Of a stretch of DNA of 61,747 bases, positions 19,901 to 28,931 are shown one piece after another. A program made the translations under genes and the position numbers. The notes beneath the pieces were generated by a model. The model made no database searches, had not been told where the DNA came from, and saw nothing but the letters and a program-made list of their open reading frames with translations. How positions within the stretch are numbered: position 1 is the stretch's first letter; every line of letters begins with the position of its first letter. Origin of the DNA: Candidatus Peregrinibacteria bacterium (GTDB taxonomy: Bacteria > Patescibacteriota > Gracilibacteria > UBA1369 > JABINC01); contig JABINC010000017.1 of assembly GCA_018697675.1 (NCBI GenBank), positions 1 to 61,747 on the forward strand. The letters are read 5' to 3'.

Positions 19901-20216
19901 CCTCTGATCCTATAAATTCTGTAAGCCTTTTTCTCATGGCAATGGTTCCAGCGTCCGTAAAGGTCAAACATAATATATTATGGGGCTGTGAATCTGTCTT
20001 CTGCAGAATATTTGCAATTCTAGCTGCCAAAACCTCAGTTTTACCCGTCCCGGGCCCCGCCACAACCATCACTGGCCCTTCTATAGCTTCAACCGCCCTC
20101 CTCTGCTCAGGGTTTAAATTCTTTAATCTTTGTTCGAAAACAGTTGTCATTTTGAATGGATAATTGCCGGAGTTTGATTGTACGACTTCGGCTCGAGTTT
20201 TACAAAGCCAAAACAA
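16953..20216 (-). CDS. UvrD/PcrA-like superfamily 1 helicase with C-terminal PD-(D/E)XK nuclease domain
   Basis: NPEQRRAVEAIEGPVMVVAGPGTGKTEVLA, LVDEYQDTN, GDDDQSIFRFQGA, LMYVALTRAKKHL; C-terminal GKIDKIEF...KVIDYKTG. Start may be 20150. Confidence 0.93.
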   Translation of the reverse strand: MFWLCKTRAEVVQSNSGNYPFKMTTVFEQRLKNLNPEQRRAVEAIEGPVMVVAGPGTGKTEVLAARIANILQKTDSQPHNILCLTFTDAGTIAMRKRLTEFIGSEAYKVNIYTFHAFCNEVIQSNLDYFGKRELSLVSELEVVQFLENLIDTFPTSHALYHVSSYHEVGRLKHLFRTMKAENYTAENVIEAVDTYLQTLPNEPDFQYKRANSSKGIQAGDPNQRLITAETEKMEKLKAAAGEFPRYQEFLKATNCYDYQDMISWLVKAFQENENMLATYQERFLYILVDEYQDTNGSQNEIINLLTNFWDNPNIFIVGDDDQSIFRFQGANLRNIMSFYERHKASVEKIMITKNYRSSQKILNTAASLIEKNSERLINEIPELEKNLTASNADIATSEINPTVSEYYNTAHEEAGIAEIIENLHSNNIDLSEVAVIYREHRQAFNIIKLLEQKKIPLNVKESTNILSLPFMKTILNILGYISGEFEEPYSMERSLFHLLHYEFFNISVRDIALLSAKLKQLEVEHRKRRHSSEGIQQLPSLSPSLRELIADEAILTSLVSEDSKRKILTLGEGLNRWIGAVPSLNILSLLETILEEAGILNNIMNSDKKIWKMRILTTFFNFVKEECYKNPKLTLKELLKMISKMDEHGISMPLSKMTYARKGVNFITAHSSKGHEFKYVFIIGCNAKAWDKIKGRRGQFSFPNTLTFSNTGDDTEETRRLMYVALTRAKKHLNISYAMRDLNDKEIERSQFVTEILEKNPDIKPEEKSLPDDSIARYHRSLMSSMQRKNVQIIESEYLTDLLKDYKLSPTHLNKYLQCPVAFYFENILKVPRPATENMAFGIAVHYALENFFKNAKRLNSFGDLTLLLQYFKQGMELNQPFFTSQQFSRRLEYGFEILKGYHAKYKDTWNTNVRLEYFVWNASLEGIPVTGKIDKIEFNTSSRSDEVLSSTNSAPPSTNMETKVIDYKTGSFAYALPHMKPPSEKDPLGGNYWRQMVFYKILTDLDTREPWRMTIGEIDFIEKDSRSGEYKKIQIPITHEDTEIVKSQIRDVYGKIMRHEFSHGCNEETCTWCEFVKEEYRVGALS

Positions 20217-20276
20217 TTAACTGTTGACTTTTAGACTGAATGTGCTTTAATTAAGCACTCTTAATTTTAAATAAAT

Positions 20277-20600
20277 ATGACAGAGACCAATACAAATAAT
20301 GGTTCGGAAACCGCCAGAAGGAGTTACCCTGTACTAAGGAGTAATGATGGGAATTTAGTGGTAGATACTACGCCAGGATCATGGGTGGTTGAATACAACG
20401 GCACGAGGTGTGCAAGAGGAAAGCGTGAGTTTGAAGGAGGAAATGGATATGTTCGACATGGAGGCGAGATAGATCTAATTAAAATTTATGAAAGTGGTCG
20501 ATTGGTCGCTGACTATGCATTAGATCAGGTAAATTGGGATCCTGGAGTTTTGACCCTCTTAAGATCTTTTCGAGGAGGAGTAGCTGGAGCTGTTAGATAG
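20277..20600 (+). CDS. Hypothetical protein (107 aa)
   Basis: ORF with coding-like composition; resembles the next ORF. Confidence 0.55.
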   Translation: MTETNTNNGSETARRSYPVLRSNDGNLVVDTTPGSWVVEYNGTRCARGKREFEGGNGYVRHGGEIDLIKIYESGRLVADYALDQVNWDPGVLTLLRSFRGGVAGAVR

Positions 20601-20653
20601 GCTTTGAAAGACTAAATTATAACAACTAAAATATTTAATTAAATAAATTTAAA

Positions 20654-21145
20654 ATGGCTAGATGGAAAAAAGTAGATGATGTGGCACCAACTTTGGAAGA
20701 AGCCCCGAGAGAATATACTCCTATTACAAGTAGTGATGGACTCATTAAAGTTGAGTGGCATCCTGATAAACCTGGTGATATAAAAGTTTCATCTGTCCGA
20801 GGGAGCAATTGTAGAGCTGTATTGCAGGGAGAGTATTCGCCTGGCTGTACACTTAATTTGCTGGTTGTATTTGATGGAGGGGAAGGAAAGCAATATAACT
20901 TTAATACTTCTTCTTCAACTATTGAGTATAAAAGTAGTTTTATATCGCCTAATAGACCTGTAGATGGTTCTAGAAGAGGTGTACGTGGGCTTATTTTGCC
21001 CCTTCTAGCTATTGCTATCCTTGCAACCTGTGTGACAAGGCTAAGCTGCAATAATTGTGGAGATGCTGGGAGTAATGATACTCCTACTGAGACTGAAACT
21101 GGTTCAACAGAAAATACTGAAGCGGATGGATTGGCTCTTAGATAG
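20654..21145 (+). CDS. Hypothetical protein (163 aa) with C-terminal membrane segment
   Basis: C-terminal GLILPLLAIAILATCVTRL hydrophobic stretch. Confidence 0.6.
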   Translation: MARWKKVDDVAPTLEEAPREYTPITSSDGLIKVEWHPDKPGDIKVSSVRGSNCRAVLQGEYSPGCTLNLLVVFDGGEGKQYNFNTSSSTIEYKSSFISPNRPVDGSRRGVRGLILPLLAIAILATCVTRLSCNNCGDAGSNDTPTETETGSTENTEADGLALR

Positions 21146-21165
21146 TTTCTATTGGAACTTTCGTC

Positions 21166-22848
21166 TTATTTGGCTGCATCACAGAATTCCTGTGCTCTCG
21201 CCGCGTCTACGAACTTGACGTCGTATTCTGGGCGGAGGCTTGTTGATCTCATATAAGCTTTGACTCCTTCATCTATCGCTATTCCTCCAAATATGTGAGG
21301 ATTTGCTGCGATCAATTCCTCTAATGGTATTGGAAGATCTGAAAGCGTTGGTGGGTTTGTTTGGGAGGCTTTTTTTCGTGTTGAAAAGGTCGTATCTATA
21401 CTTGTTTCTGGTACTCCAGCTTTGAAGGTTCCCGGATCAATAACCCATCTACCATCTGGACCTTTTCTTAGGCCATTACTATTTGCCATGTGGCTTTTGA
21501 ATCTAGCTTTGAAATAGATTGTCATTATTGTATCCATATCAAAACCTGGCCAATTCTCCTCTCTTTTTGGTGCTTTTTTGAGATCTGGAATAATTATCTG
21601 CTGTGAAATCTCAGCTAATGGTATCCTCATCAGAAGCTCTGCATTCATTCCACCTTCATAAAGATCGTCAAGTCCGAATCCTTTTTTATGAAGAGTCGCG
21701 AGCGTTGTTGGAGATGTGTTTTCGACTTGGACTGGAGTTTGGATTTCGGTTTCTGCAGTTTGATTTACTAAGTCACGGGCACCTACCATTGCGCATCCAG
21801 CTCTGAGTACGTAAGTCCTACTCAAAATATCCCCTGGGGAATTGTGGAGAGGATTAGTTACATACCATTTTATATCATCTCCTGGTCTAAAACTTGGTGC
21901 TCCATTATATTTTGCCATTACATCTAGCCAATCTGCATTTTCACCCAATGCTTGTTTCTTCTTCCATAGAATTACTGCAGTTGCAGTTAAATGATGTCTG
22001 CGACTTTTTCTTTGATCTTCCGACATGTAGTGATCACCCGTTCCCGAATCTTCATAATCTCCAAATCTTCCAACTGTCATGGTTACGCCATCTATTTCTA
22101 CTGCAGCTCCGTTATTTTCACCTTCGCCATAAAATACTCGTTCGCCTCCACTCCTTGCCGTACCTGGCATATGTTGGCGACTTCCCATTTCACCGTCTCC
22201 TCCATATATATATTCTGTATCGGCCGTTTCTATCATGCCCGCAGCAATAATTAATTCCGCAGGAACTCCTGTCACCTCTTCAATATGCCTAGCGTAATTC
22301 ACGTCATCTTCACTGAAATATGCACCTATTGTACCTGGAGAAGTGTATGCAAGCGCTCTTTTTACAACTTTTAGTTTTTTACCAAGCCTGTCCCGGTATC
22401 CCCAACCTTTCTTGGTCAATGAAGCTGCTATGGTGGCTCTACTTGCAGAGTTTTTAACCCATGGCTTGTATCCATCGATTCTCTCAGATGCCGACCTCCA
22501 AGCTCTTTCCATCTCTGCTCTAGCTTCTTCGGTTTTCATCTCATCTGGAATCAGGTCTGCTTCGTTGAATTCTTCTATTTCACAAGAGGCCTCTCCTGAT
22601 TCTGAAGGAACAACTTCTTCTGTTGGTTCCTCTTCTGTGGCATTGGTTTCAGCCATTTGGCTACGGACCAAGTGTATGCCGAATAGAACAGCTACTACAC
22701 CTGCTGCTCCCACGGGGATCATAACCGCTGGATCTTTACTCCAATGATAGTCTGCGTCACGCTCTGAAGAGTTTGCAGGTTTGCTAGGTATCTTACCTCC
22801 CGGCCTTGTTAGATCCTCTGAACGAGGCTCTCCGTTTGATACTGGCAT
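21166..22848 (-). CDS. Membrane-anchored lytic-transglycosylase-like (SLT) protein with LysM-like C-terminus
   Basis: TM VMIPVGAAGVVAVLFGIHLV; GVPAELIIAAGMIETAD...GEMGSRQHMPGTA...MAKYNGAPSF; PPTLSDLPIPLEELIAANPHI...STSLRPEYDVKFV. Confidence 0.7.
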   Translation of the reverse strand: MPVSNGEPRSEDLTRPGGKIPSKPANSSERDADYHWSKDPAVMIPVGAAGVVAVLFGIHLVRSQMAETNATEEEPTEEVVPSESGEASCEIEEFNEADLIPDEMKTEEARAEMERAWRSASERIDGYKPWVKNSASRATIAASLTKKGWGYRDRLGKKLKVVKRALAYTSPGTIGAYFSEDDVNYARHIEEVTGVPAELIIAAGMIETADTEYIYGGDGEMGSRQHMPGTARSGGERVFYGEGENNGAAVEIDGVTMTVGRFGDYEDSGTGDHYMSEDQRKSRRHHLTATAVILWKKKQALGENADWLDVMAKYNGAPSFRPGDDIKWYVTNPLHNSPGDILSRTYVLRAGCAMVGARDLVNQTAETEIQTPVQVENTSPTTLATLHKKGFGLDDLYEGGMNAELLMRIPLAEISQQIIIPDLKKAPKREENWPGFDMDTIMTIYFKARFKSHMANSNGLRKGPDGRWVIDPGTFKAGVPETSIDTTFSTRKKASQTNPPTLSDLPIPLEELIAANPHIFGGIAIDEGVKAYMRSTSLRPEYDVKFVDAARAQEFCDAAK

Positions 22849-23023
22849 TTTGAATTGCTTTAAAATCTATCGAGTACTCCATGCTAGCGGAAAATTTTAT
22901 TTTGTCAAGGCTAGAGATGATGAAAAATACTCTTGAAAGTTCATACCAACTGAGGATATACTCACCTTACTTTTTATATAGAAAGTAATTAGTATTCGTT
23001 TGTAATTTTTAAGTTTAAGAAAT

Positions 23024-24205
23024 ATGGAATATATTATGTTGCTCGCGATAATTGGGTTGATTGGCGTGAATGTCTGGAAGATGAAAAACAAAGATGATTC
23101 TGGGCTCGAGAAAAAGATTGAGGAGGCGTACAGAGAAAAGGTTTCCGGGCTTGAGGTTGAGCTTGGGAAAGCTAAGTCGGATCGGGATAAATTGTCTGGT
23201 CAGGGAAAGGAATTGTATGCACAGAAAGTGAGTTTGGAGACGGATAATAAGGTGTTTCAAAGTAAAACTGCGGAACTTTCGAGAGAAGTTACTACTTATA
23301 AAAATCGTGAAGAGCAGACTAAGAGAGAATTTGAGAAGCGCGTTGCGGATTTAGAGGAATCTAGGAAGGCATTTGAGGATGAAAAAGTTCGTATCAGGCG
23401 TGAAGATGAAGAGCGATTGGCATTGGAAGAAGCAGATCGAGATAGAGTTTGGAATGAGCATGAGAATGTCTGCCTAGCGGCTATGAAAGAGGTGTGTCAG
23501 AAACCTGAGCTTGGGTTTAGTTTTTATGAGAACACCTCCCTACCCGATTCGTTTGATGGAACGCTGAAGCCTGATTTTTTGGTTGAATTCTTAGGGCAAT
23601 ACATAATTTTTGATGCGAAAATGTCTCGATCTAGCTCACTGCAGAATTATTTGAATGAGCAGGTGAAGAAAACTGTTAAAAAGATTAAATCCAGTAAAAA
23701 CAAAGATGAGATTTACAATACCGTGTTTTTTATCATCCCGACTATAGAATTTGCTGATTTGAAGAAGACTCATTTTTATGAAGAAGGATATAATTTCTTT
23801 GTAATTCCTGTTGAGGCATTTGAGGCAATTTTATCGAGCTTTAAGCGGATTACGAACTATGAGCTCGCAGAGAGCTTTGACCCGAAAGAACGTGAAAATA
23901 TAGTGAATTTGATAGCTTCTTACGACCATCACATCAGCCGGCAAAATGCTGTAAATCTGCTGACTTCTATCGAAGGATTAAAAGTTATGCATCGTAAAGG
24001 AAGCTTGTCTGACGACATTAAAGAAAGTGTAGAAACCACGAAGAAGAAAATGCGATTGGAGAACTTCAAACCCACTGATCTCAAGCGGTTTATCGACAAT
24101 CCTGAAGAACAAATAGCAGCTGTAAACAAGCTGGTCTCCCCTAGAAAACCCGCTGTATCTGAAAAAGAGCTTTTGGATGTGCAACAGACAATGTTAGAGG
24201 AGTAA
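23024..24205 (+). CDS. RmuC-like protein (N-terminal TM, coiled coil, PD-(D/E)XK-like core)
   Basis: N-terminal TM then long coiled coil; LKPDFLVEFLGQYIIFDAKMS resembles the RmuC nuclease motif. Confidence 0.65.
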   Translation: MEYIMLLAIIGLIGVNVWKMKNKDDSGLEKKIEEAYREKVSGLEVELGKAKSDRDKLSGQGKELYAQKVSLETDNKVFQSKTAELSREVTTYKNREEQTKREFEKRVADLEESRKAFEDEKVRIRREDEERLALEEADRDRVWNEHENVCLAAMKEVCQKPELGFSFYENTSLPDSFDGTLKPDFLVEFLGQYIIFDAKMSRSSSLQNYLNEQVKKTVKKIKSSKNKDEIYNTVFFIIPTIEFADLKKTHFYEEGYNFFVIPVEAFEAILSSFKRITNYELAESFDPKERENIVNLIASYDHHISRQNAVNLLTSIEGLKVMHRKGSLSDDIKESVETTKKKMRLENFKPTDLKRFIDNPEEQIAAVNKLVSPRKPAVSEKELLDVQQTMLEE

Positions 24206-24271
24206 GAATTTGACAAATAGTTTTTTGATACGTACATTGTTTTCCTGGTATTTTTTTAATCAAATATAATT

Positions 24272-24916
24272 ATGACAGCAGAAAGAAGTGAACTTGTTTT
24301 ACATGGAGAAGACCTTGTTAATGGCCTTATAGCTCTGCACGAAGATGCTTCTAAGCATAGGCTTTTACAATTTGGGACTGAACAAGACCCTCATCCTATA
24401 AAAGACAGAGTAGAATCAGAAGCTCGTATGCTAATGCATTTGATCGCGGGCCTAAGAGAAGGGAGTATAGATGAAGATGGTATATTGGATGTGATTGACC
24501 ATAATGTTAATCAGCAAAAAATGGATATTGCAGGAAATACTGAACCAGGTGTTCGTAAAGGCCTAAGGTTTCCTTGGGAATCTCCTTTCCCTCCTAAGCC
24601 TCATGACTTTAGAAGTCCTAGTGGGTATCATGCAAGAGGTATGGTTGATGCTGGAGAAAGAGCTAGAGCTCTTTTGACTACTGGTGAAAGGCAACTAGAG
24701 GATGGTGTTATATTTGAGGAATCTACAAGGCTGGGGCCTTTTGGCGCTGGTACAAACTTGGGACTTATAGGGCCAAGTGTAGATGATTTTGTTCGATTTA
24801 ACGGAAGATATAGCCACCTTGGACATATGAGATCTAGACATGTAAGAGCCTTAGAGACTGTTAAGGGCGTAGCTAGAGATGAAATGCTTGCTGTATTTGC
24901 GAAGAGATTGAAATAG
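24272..24916 (+). CDS. Hypothetical protein (214 aa)
   Basis: Single ORF without recognised motif. Confidence 0.55.
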   Translation: MTAERSELVLHGEDLVNGLIALHEDASKHRLLQFGTEQDPHPIKDRVESEARMLMHLIAGLREGSIDEDGILDVIDHNVNQQKMDIAGNTEPGVRKGLRFPWESPFPPKPHDFRSPSGYHARGMVDAGERARALLTTGERQLEDGVIFEESTRLGPFGAGTNLGLIGPSVDDFVRFNGRYSHLGHMRSRHVRALETVKGVARDEMLAVFAKRLK

Positions 24917-25033
24917 ATAGGGGTTAGAATCTGGGGGCCAAATAGAACAAATTTTCCTTTGTATCTAGAGGGAGTTTCTAGTAGACTGCTACCGCTCCGA
25001 AATTAGATGGAGCAAAAGGTAATCTTTAGACTT

Positions 25034-27100
25034 ATGTACGTTACTCTCAAAAATCTTGCGAAGCGCATTGGAATCAATGCGGAAGAGCTGAAAGTCAAGT
25101 TAGATGACTTGGGTTTTGAATATGATGAGGAGCAAGGGGTTGAGGAAGATATTGCTGATTTGGTTGAGGAAGAATTGAAATCTGACGAGGATATTGTTGG
25201 AATATATGATGACATTGTAGCGAAAGAAATGGAAAAAGAACTTATCAAGAGTCAGCGTAAAAAAATGGCTGGGAAGGATAAAAAAGTTAAGAAGAAAAAA
25301 GATGAGGAAGAGGTTGTAAGAGCAGATGTACTAAAGATCAGGGATACTATTTCTGTGAAGGAATTTTCTGAAAAAACTGGAGTTAATGCGGCGAAAATCA
25401 TTGGGGAGTTGATGAAAAATGGGATTTTGGCAAATATCAATCAGCAGATTGATTTCGAAACTTTGGAAATCTTGGCTGATGAATTTGGGATTACGTTAGA
25501 ACGTATTCGAGGAGATGTAGACATCGAGGATGTGATGAAGGGGAATCTGGAGAATTTATTGGATGAACCAGACAAATCGAAGCTTATTATTCGTCCCCCC
25601 GTTGTGACTATTATGGGGCATGTAGATCATGGTAAGACAAAATTACTTGATTATATTCGTGAAGCGAATGTGGTTGCCGGTGAAGCTGGAGGAATTACTC
25701 AACATATTGGGGCATATCAAGTTGAGAAAAACGATAGAATGATTACTTTTTTGGATACTCCTGGGCATGAGGCGTTTACCGCTATGCGTGCTAGGGGTGC
25801 AAAAGTTACGGATATTGCAATTCTAGTAGTCGCTGGAGATGAGGGGGTTAAGCCACAAACTATTGAGGCTATAAACCATGCAAAAGAAGCAGGAGTTCCA
25901 ATAATTGTAGCAATTACAAAGATGGATAAGCCAAATGTGAATGTTGAAAAAGTTAAGGGTGAACTCGCGGAGCACGGGCTCCAATCTGAGGATTGGGGAG
26001 GTAAAATAATCACCGTACCAGTTTCTGCTATGACCGGAGATGGCATTGATCAACTGCTTGAGATGATTCTACTGGTGGCTGACATGGAAGCTCTGAAGGC
26101 AAATCCAGATAGACCGGCTGTTGGAACAGTAATTGAGGCTCATCTAGATAAAAGTCTTGGGCCTGTGGCGACTATTCTTATCAATACTGGAACTTTGAAA
26201 GTGATGGATCCTGTGATTATTGGGAGCGCATATGGACGAGTTAAACTCATGAGAGATCATCTTGGGAAAAAGAAAAAAGAGCTTGGTCCGTCGGGGACAG
26301 CTCAGGTGGCGGGACTATCTAAGGCGCCACAAAGTGGAGATATTTTGCAGGCCGTTAATAATGAGAAAGAAGCTCGAATCAAGGCGACGTCTATTGCTTC
26401 GATCGAGAGATCTCGTATAGCAGGATCTATGGGAATCAGTATGGAAACTCTGATTGATCACATTAAATCTGGTAAGCTGAAGACTCTGAAAGTTCTGCTA
26501 AAAGCTGATACTCAGGGATCTATTGGGGCTATCAGCGAGGCTTTGGTGAAGATCAAAGGCGAAGGCGTTGGAGTTCGTATCATTCATTCTGGAGTTGGTA
26601 ATGTTACCGAGTCAGATGTGAATATGTGTTCTGCGAGTTCTGCCGTGATCTTGTGTTTTCATGTAGAGGCTCCTATGCAGGTCGAAAGACTTGCTGAGAA
26701 AGGAAATGTGCAAATTTTGAAATATCAGATTATTTATAACTTACTTGATGAAGTTAAGAATCTTCTTGGTGGACTTCTAGAGCCAGAAATTGTAGAGCTT
26801 GATCTTGGACATCTAGAGGTTAAGGGGATTTTTTACACCAAGCGAAAAGAAATGATTATTGGTGGGAAAGTGACAAAAGGTGTTATGCAAAATAAAGTAA
26901 AAGTACGTGTATTTAGAGGTGAGGGGCAAGTCGCAGATGGCTACATAAGTAGCCTGCAGAAAGGAGAAAAGACTATCGATGAAGTGAAGAGTGGAAATGA
27001 ATGTGGTATAAAATTTGGAGGGAATTTCAAAATTGAGATAGGTGATGTTTTGAAAGCGTATAAGTCAGAAACTCGGATGCGTACATTGGAAGGTAATTAG
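25034..27100 (+). CDS. infB: Translation initiation factor IF-2
   Basis: RPPVVTIMGHVDHGKTKLLD, TFLDTPGHEAFTAMRARGA, TKMD; ORF 25007-27100, likely start 25034. Confidence 0.96.
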   Translation: MYVTLKNLAKRIGINAEELKVKLDDLGFEYDEEQGVEEDIADLVEEELKSDEDIVGIYDDIVAKEMEKELIKSQRKKMAGKDKKVKKKKDEEEVVRADVLKIRDTISVKEFSEKTGVNAAKIIGELMKNGILANINQQIDFETLEILADEFGITLERIRGDVDIEDVMKGNLENLLDEPDKSKLIIRPPVVTIMGHVDHGKTKLLDYIREANVVAGEAGGITQHIGAYQVEKNDRMITFLDTPGHEAFTAMRARGAKVTDIAILVVAGDEGVKPQTIEAINHAKEAGVPIIVAITKMDKPNVNVEKVKGELAEHGLQSEDWGGKIITVPVSAMTGDGIDQLLEMILLVADMEALKANPDRPAVGTVIEAHLDKSLGPVATILINTGTLKVMDPVIIGSAYGRVKLMRDHLGKKKKELGPSGTAQVAGLSKAPQSGDILQAVNNEKEARIKATSIASIERSRIAGSMGISMETLIDHIKSGKLKTLKVLLKADTQGSIGAISEALVKIKGEGVGVRIIHSGVGNVTESDVNMCSASSAVILCFHVEAPMQVERLAEKGNVQILKYQIIYNLLDEVKNLLGGLLEPEIVELDLGHLEVKGIFYTKRKEMIIGGKVTKGVMQNKVKVRVFRGEGQVADGYISSLQKGEKTIDEVKSGNECGIKFGGNFKIEIGDVLKAYKSETRMRTLEGN

Positions 27101-27120
27101 ATTTTAATAGCAAATCTAAG

Positions 27121-27957
27121 ATGAAGATTCTCGTGACAGGTGGGAATGGGATGTTGGCACATGCCATTCTGAAAGAGTTGAAGAATGTGAGCGGTGCTGA
27201 GGTGCTGTCTGGCGACAAAGATGTTTGTGATATAACTGATAAAAGGGTGATTGACCGGATTTTCGCTGAATTCCAACCTGATTTAGTGCTGAACTGTGCT
27301 GCTTATACTGCAGTAGATAAAGCCGAAGATGACCTTGAAACAGCTATGGCGGTCAATGCGGCCGGCGCGAAGAATCTGGCTGAAGCTTGCCGAGATAGTT
27401 CCGCAGTGCTCGTGCATTTCAGTACAGATTATGTCTTCAAAGGTGATAAAAAAGGTTATGATGAGGATGATGAACGTGGGCCGATAGGGGCTTATGGCCT
27501 ATCCAAAGCGAAAGGTGAGGAATATATCGAGGAAATCATGGCTGGCAAGAAATATTACATTGCCCGTACATCTTGGCTATATGGTCCAAATGGACCTAAT
27601 TTTGCGGATACCATGATTCGACTGGCAGGGGAGCGGGATAGTTTATCGGTTGTAGATGATCAGCATGGCACCCCTACTCTAACTATTGATCTCGCAAAAG
27701 CCGCTTTGGAGCTCGTTCATGGTGAGTTTGCACCAGGGACCTATCATCTCACTAATTCTGGAGACTGTACTTGGTATGAATATGCTTGCAGGATTTTTGA
27801 TCTCAAAGGAATTGATATTGAAGTTGAACCGGTCGATAGCTCCGCATTTCCTAGGAAGGCTGTCCGTCCTGCATTTTCTATTTTGAATAACAACAAAGGG
27901 CCGTCGCTCCGTCATTGGAAAGAAGCCCTGGAATATTATATTGAGAATTTTACTTAA
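27121..27957 (+). CDS. rfbD: dTDP-4-dehydrorhamnose reductase
   Basis: MKILVTGGNGMLAHAI; NCAAYTAVDKAEDD; HFSTDYVFKGD; YGLSKAKGEE. Confidence 0.93.
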   Translation: MKILVTGGNGMLAHAILKELKNVSGAEVLSGDKDVCDITDKRVIDRIFAEFQPDLVLNCAAYTAVDKAEDDLETAMAVNAAGAKNLAEACRDSSAVLVHFSTDYVFKGDKKGYDEDDERGPIGAYGLSKAKGEEYIEEIMAGKKYYIARTSWLYGPNGPNFADTMIRLAGERDSLSVVDDQHGTPTLTIDLAKAALELVHGEFAPGTYHLTNSGDCTWYEYACRIFDLKGIDIEVEPVDSSAFPRKAVRPAFSILNNNKGPSLRHWKEALEYYIENFT

Positions 27958-27973
27958 TTTTAACTGAGGATTT

Positions 27974-28918
27974 ATGACTGTTTTACTCACAGGATCGCTA
28001 GCTTATGACATAATCATGACTCATAATGGAAAATTTTCTGATAATTTGATTGGTGGCAAACTGGATGATCTGAATGTGGCTTTTTTGATAGATTCAAAAG
28101 AGAAGGAATTTGGGGGCTGCGGCGGAAATATAGCGTTTAATTTGAGTTTGCTCGGCGAGGAAGTTGATTTGATTGGCCGAGCTGGTCGAGATTTTGCGGA
28201 TTATGAAGAATGGCTTACAGAGATCAATATAAACACGGACAGTGTTATTATTCATGATGATTTGGATACTGCTATCGCTTATGTGACCACAGATTCGGAT
28301 GGGAATCAGATCACGTCTTTTTATCCTGGAGTCATGCAAAAGCCCGATAAATTCCGCCCAAGCTCTAGGAGGCAGTATGAATTGGCTGTAATCTCGCCAG
28401 AAGACACAGATTGGATGAATACCGCAATTGACTATTGTATTGCAAATAAGATCCCTTATGTTTTTGATCCTGGGCAACAGATTCCCGCTCTTTCAAAAAA
28501 ACAACTTATGCATGGGATTGAGAGTGCCCAAGTTGTGATTGTAAATAAATATGAATTTGAGCTTATTCAAGCGAAAACTGGATTGACTGCAAAGGGCTTA
28601 ATCAAGCAAGTACCTACATTTATTGTGACATTAGGATCCAAGGGTTCGCATATCTACACGTATGGAAATTTATTCAAAATTGGGATTGCTACACCACGCA
28701 AAGTTGTTGATCCAACTGGCTGCGGCGATGCATATAGAGCTGGAATAGTCACAGGCATGAGATGTGGCTTTGGATGGGAGCTAACCGGCCAAATGGCAGC
28801 CACAATTGCCAGTTATGCCGTGGAGGAATTCGGCACACAAAATCATTACTTCGAATTAGAAGAATTCAATACTAGATTGAAAAAGAACTTTAATGCTGAA
28901 TTAAATCTGGAGCATTAG
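27974..28918 (+). CDS. PfkB-family carbohydrate/nucleoside kinase
   Basis: GGCGGNIAFNLSLLGEEVDLIGRAGRDF; DPTGCGDAYRAGIVTGM. Confidence 0.9.
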   Translation: MTVLLTGSLAYDIIMTHNGKFSDNLIGGKLDDLNVAFLIDSKEKEFGGCGGNIAFNLSLLGEEVDLIGRAGRDFADYEEWLTEININTDSVIIHDDLDTAIAYVTTDSDGNQITSFYPGVMQKPDKFRPSSRRQYELAVISPEDTDWMNTAIDYCIANKIPYVFDPGQQIPALSKKQLMHGIESAQVVIVNKYEFELIQAKTGLTAKGLIKQVPTFIVTLGSKGSHIYTYGNLFKIGIATPRKVVDPTGCGDAYRAGIVTGMRCGFGWELTGQMAATIASYAVEEFGTQNHYFELEEFNTRLKKNFNAELNLEH

Positions 28919-28931
28919 ATCTAGCTGAGAA

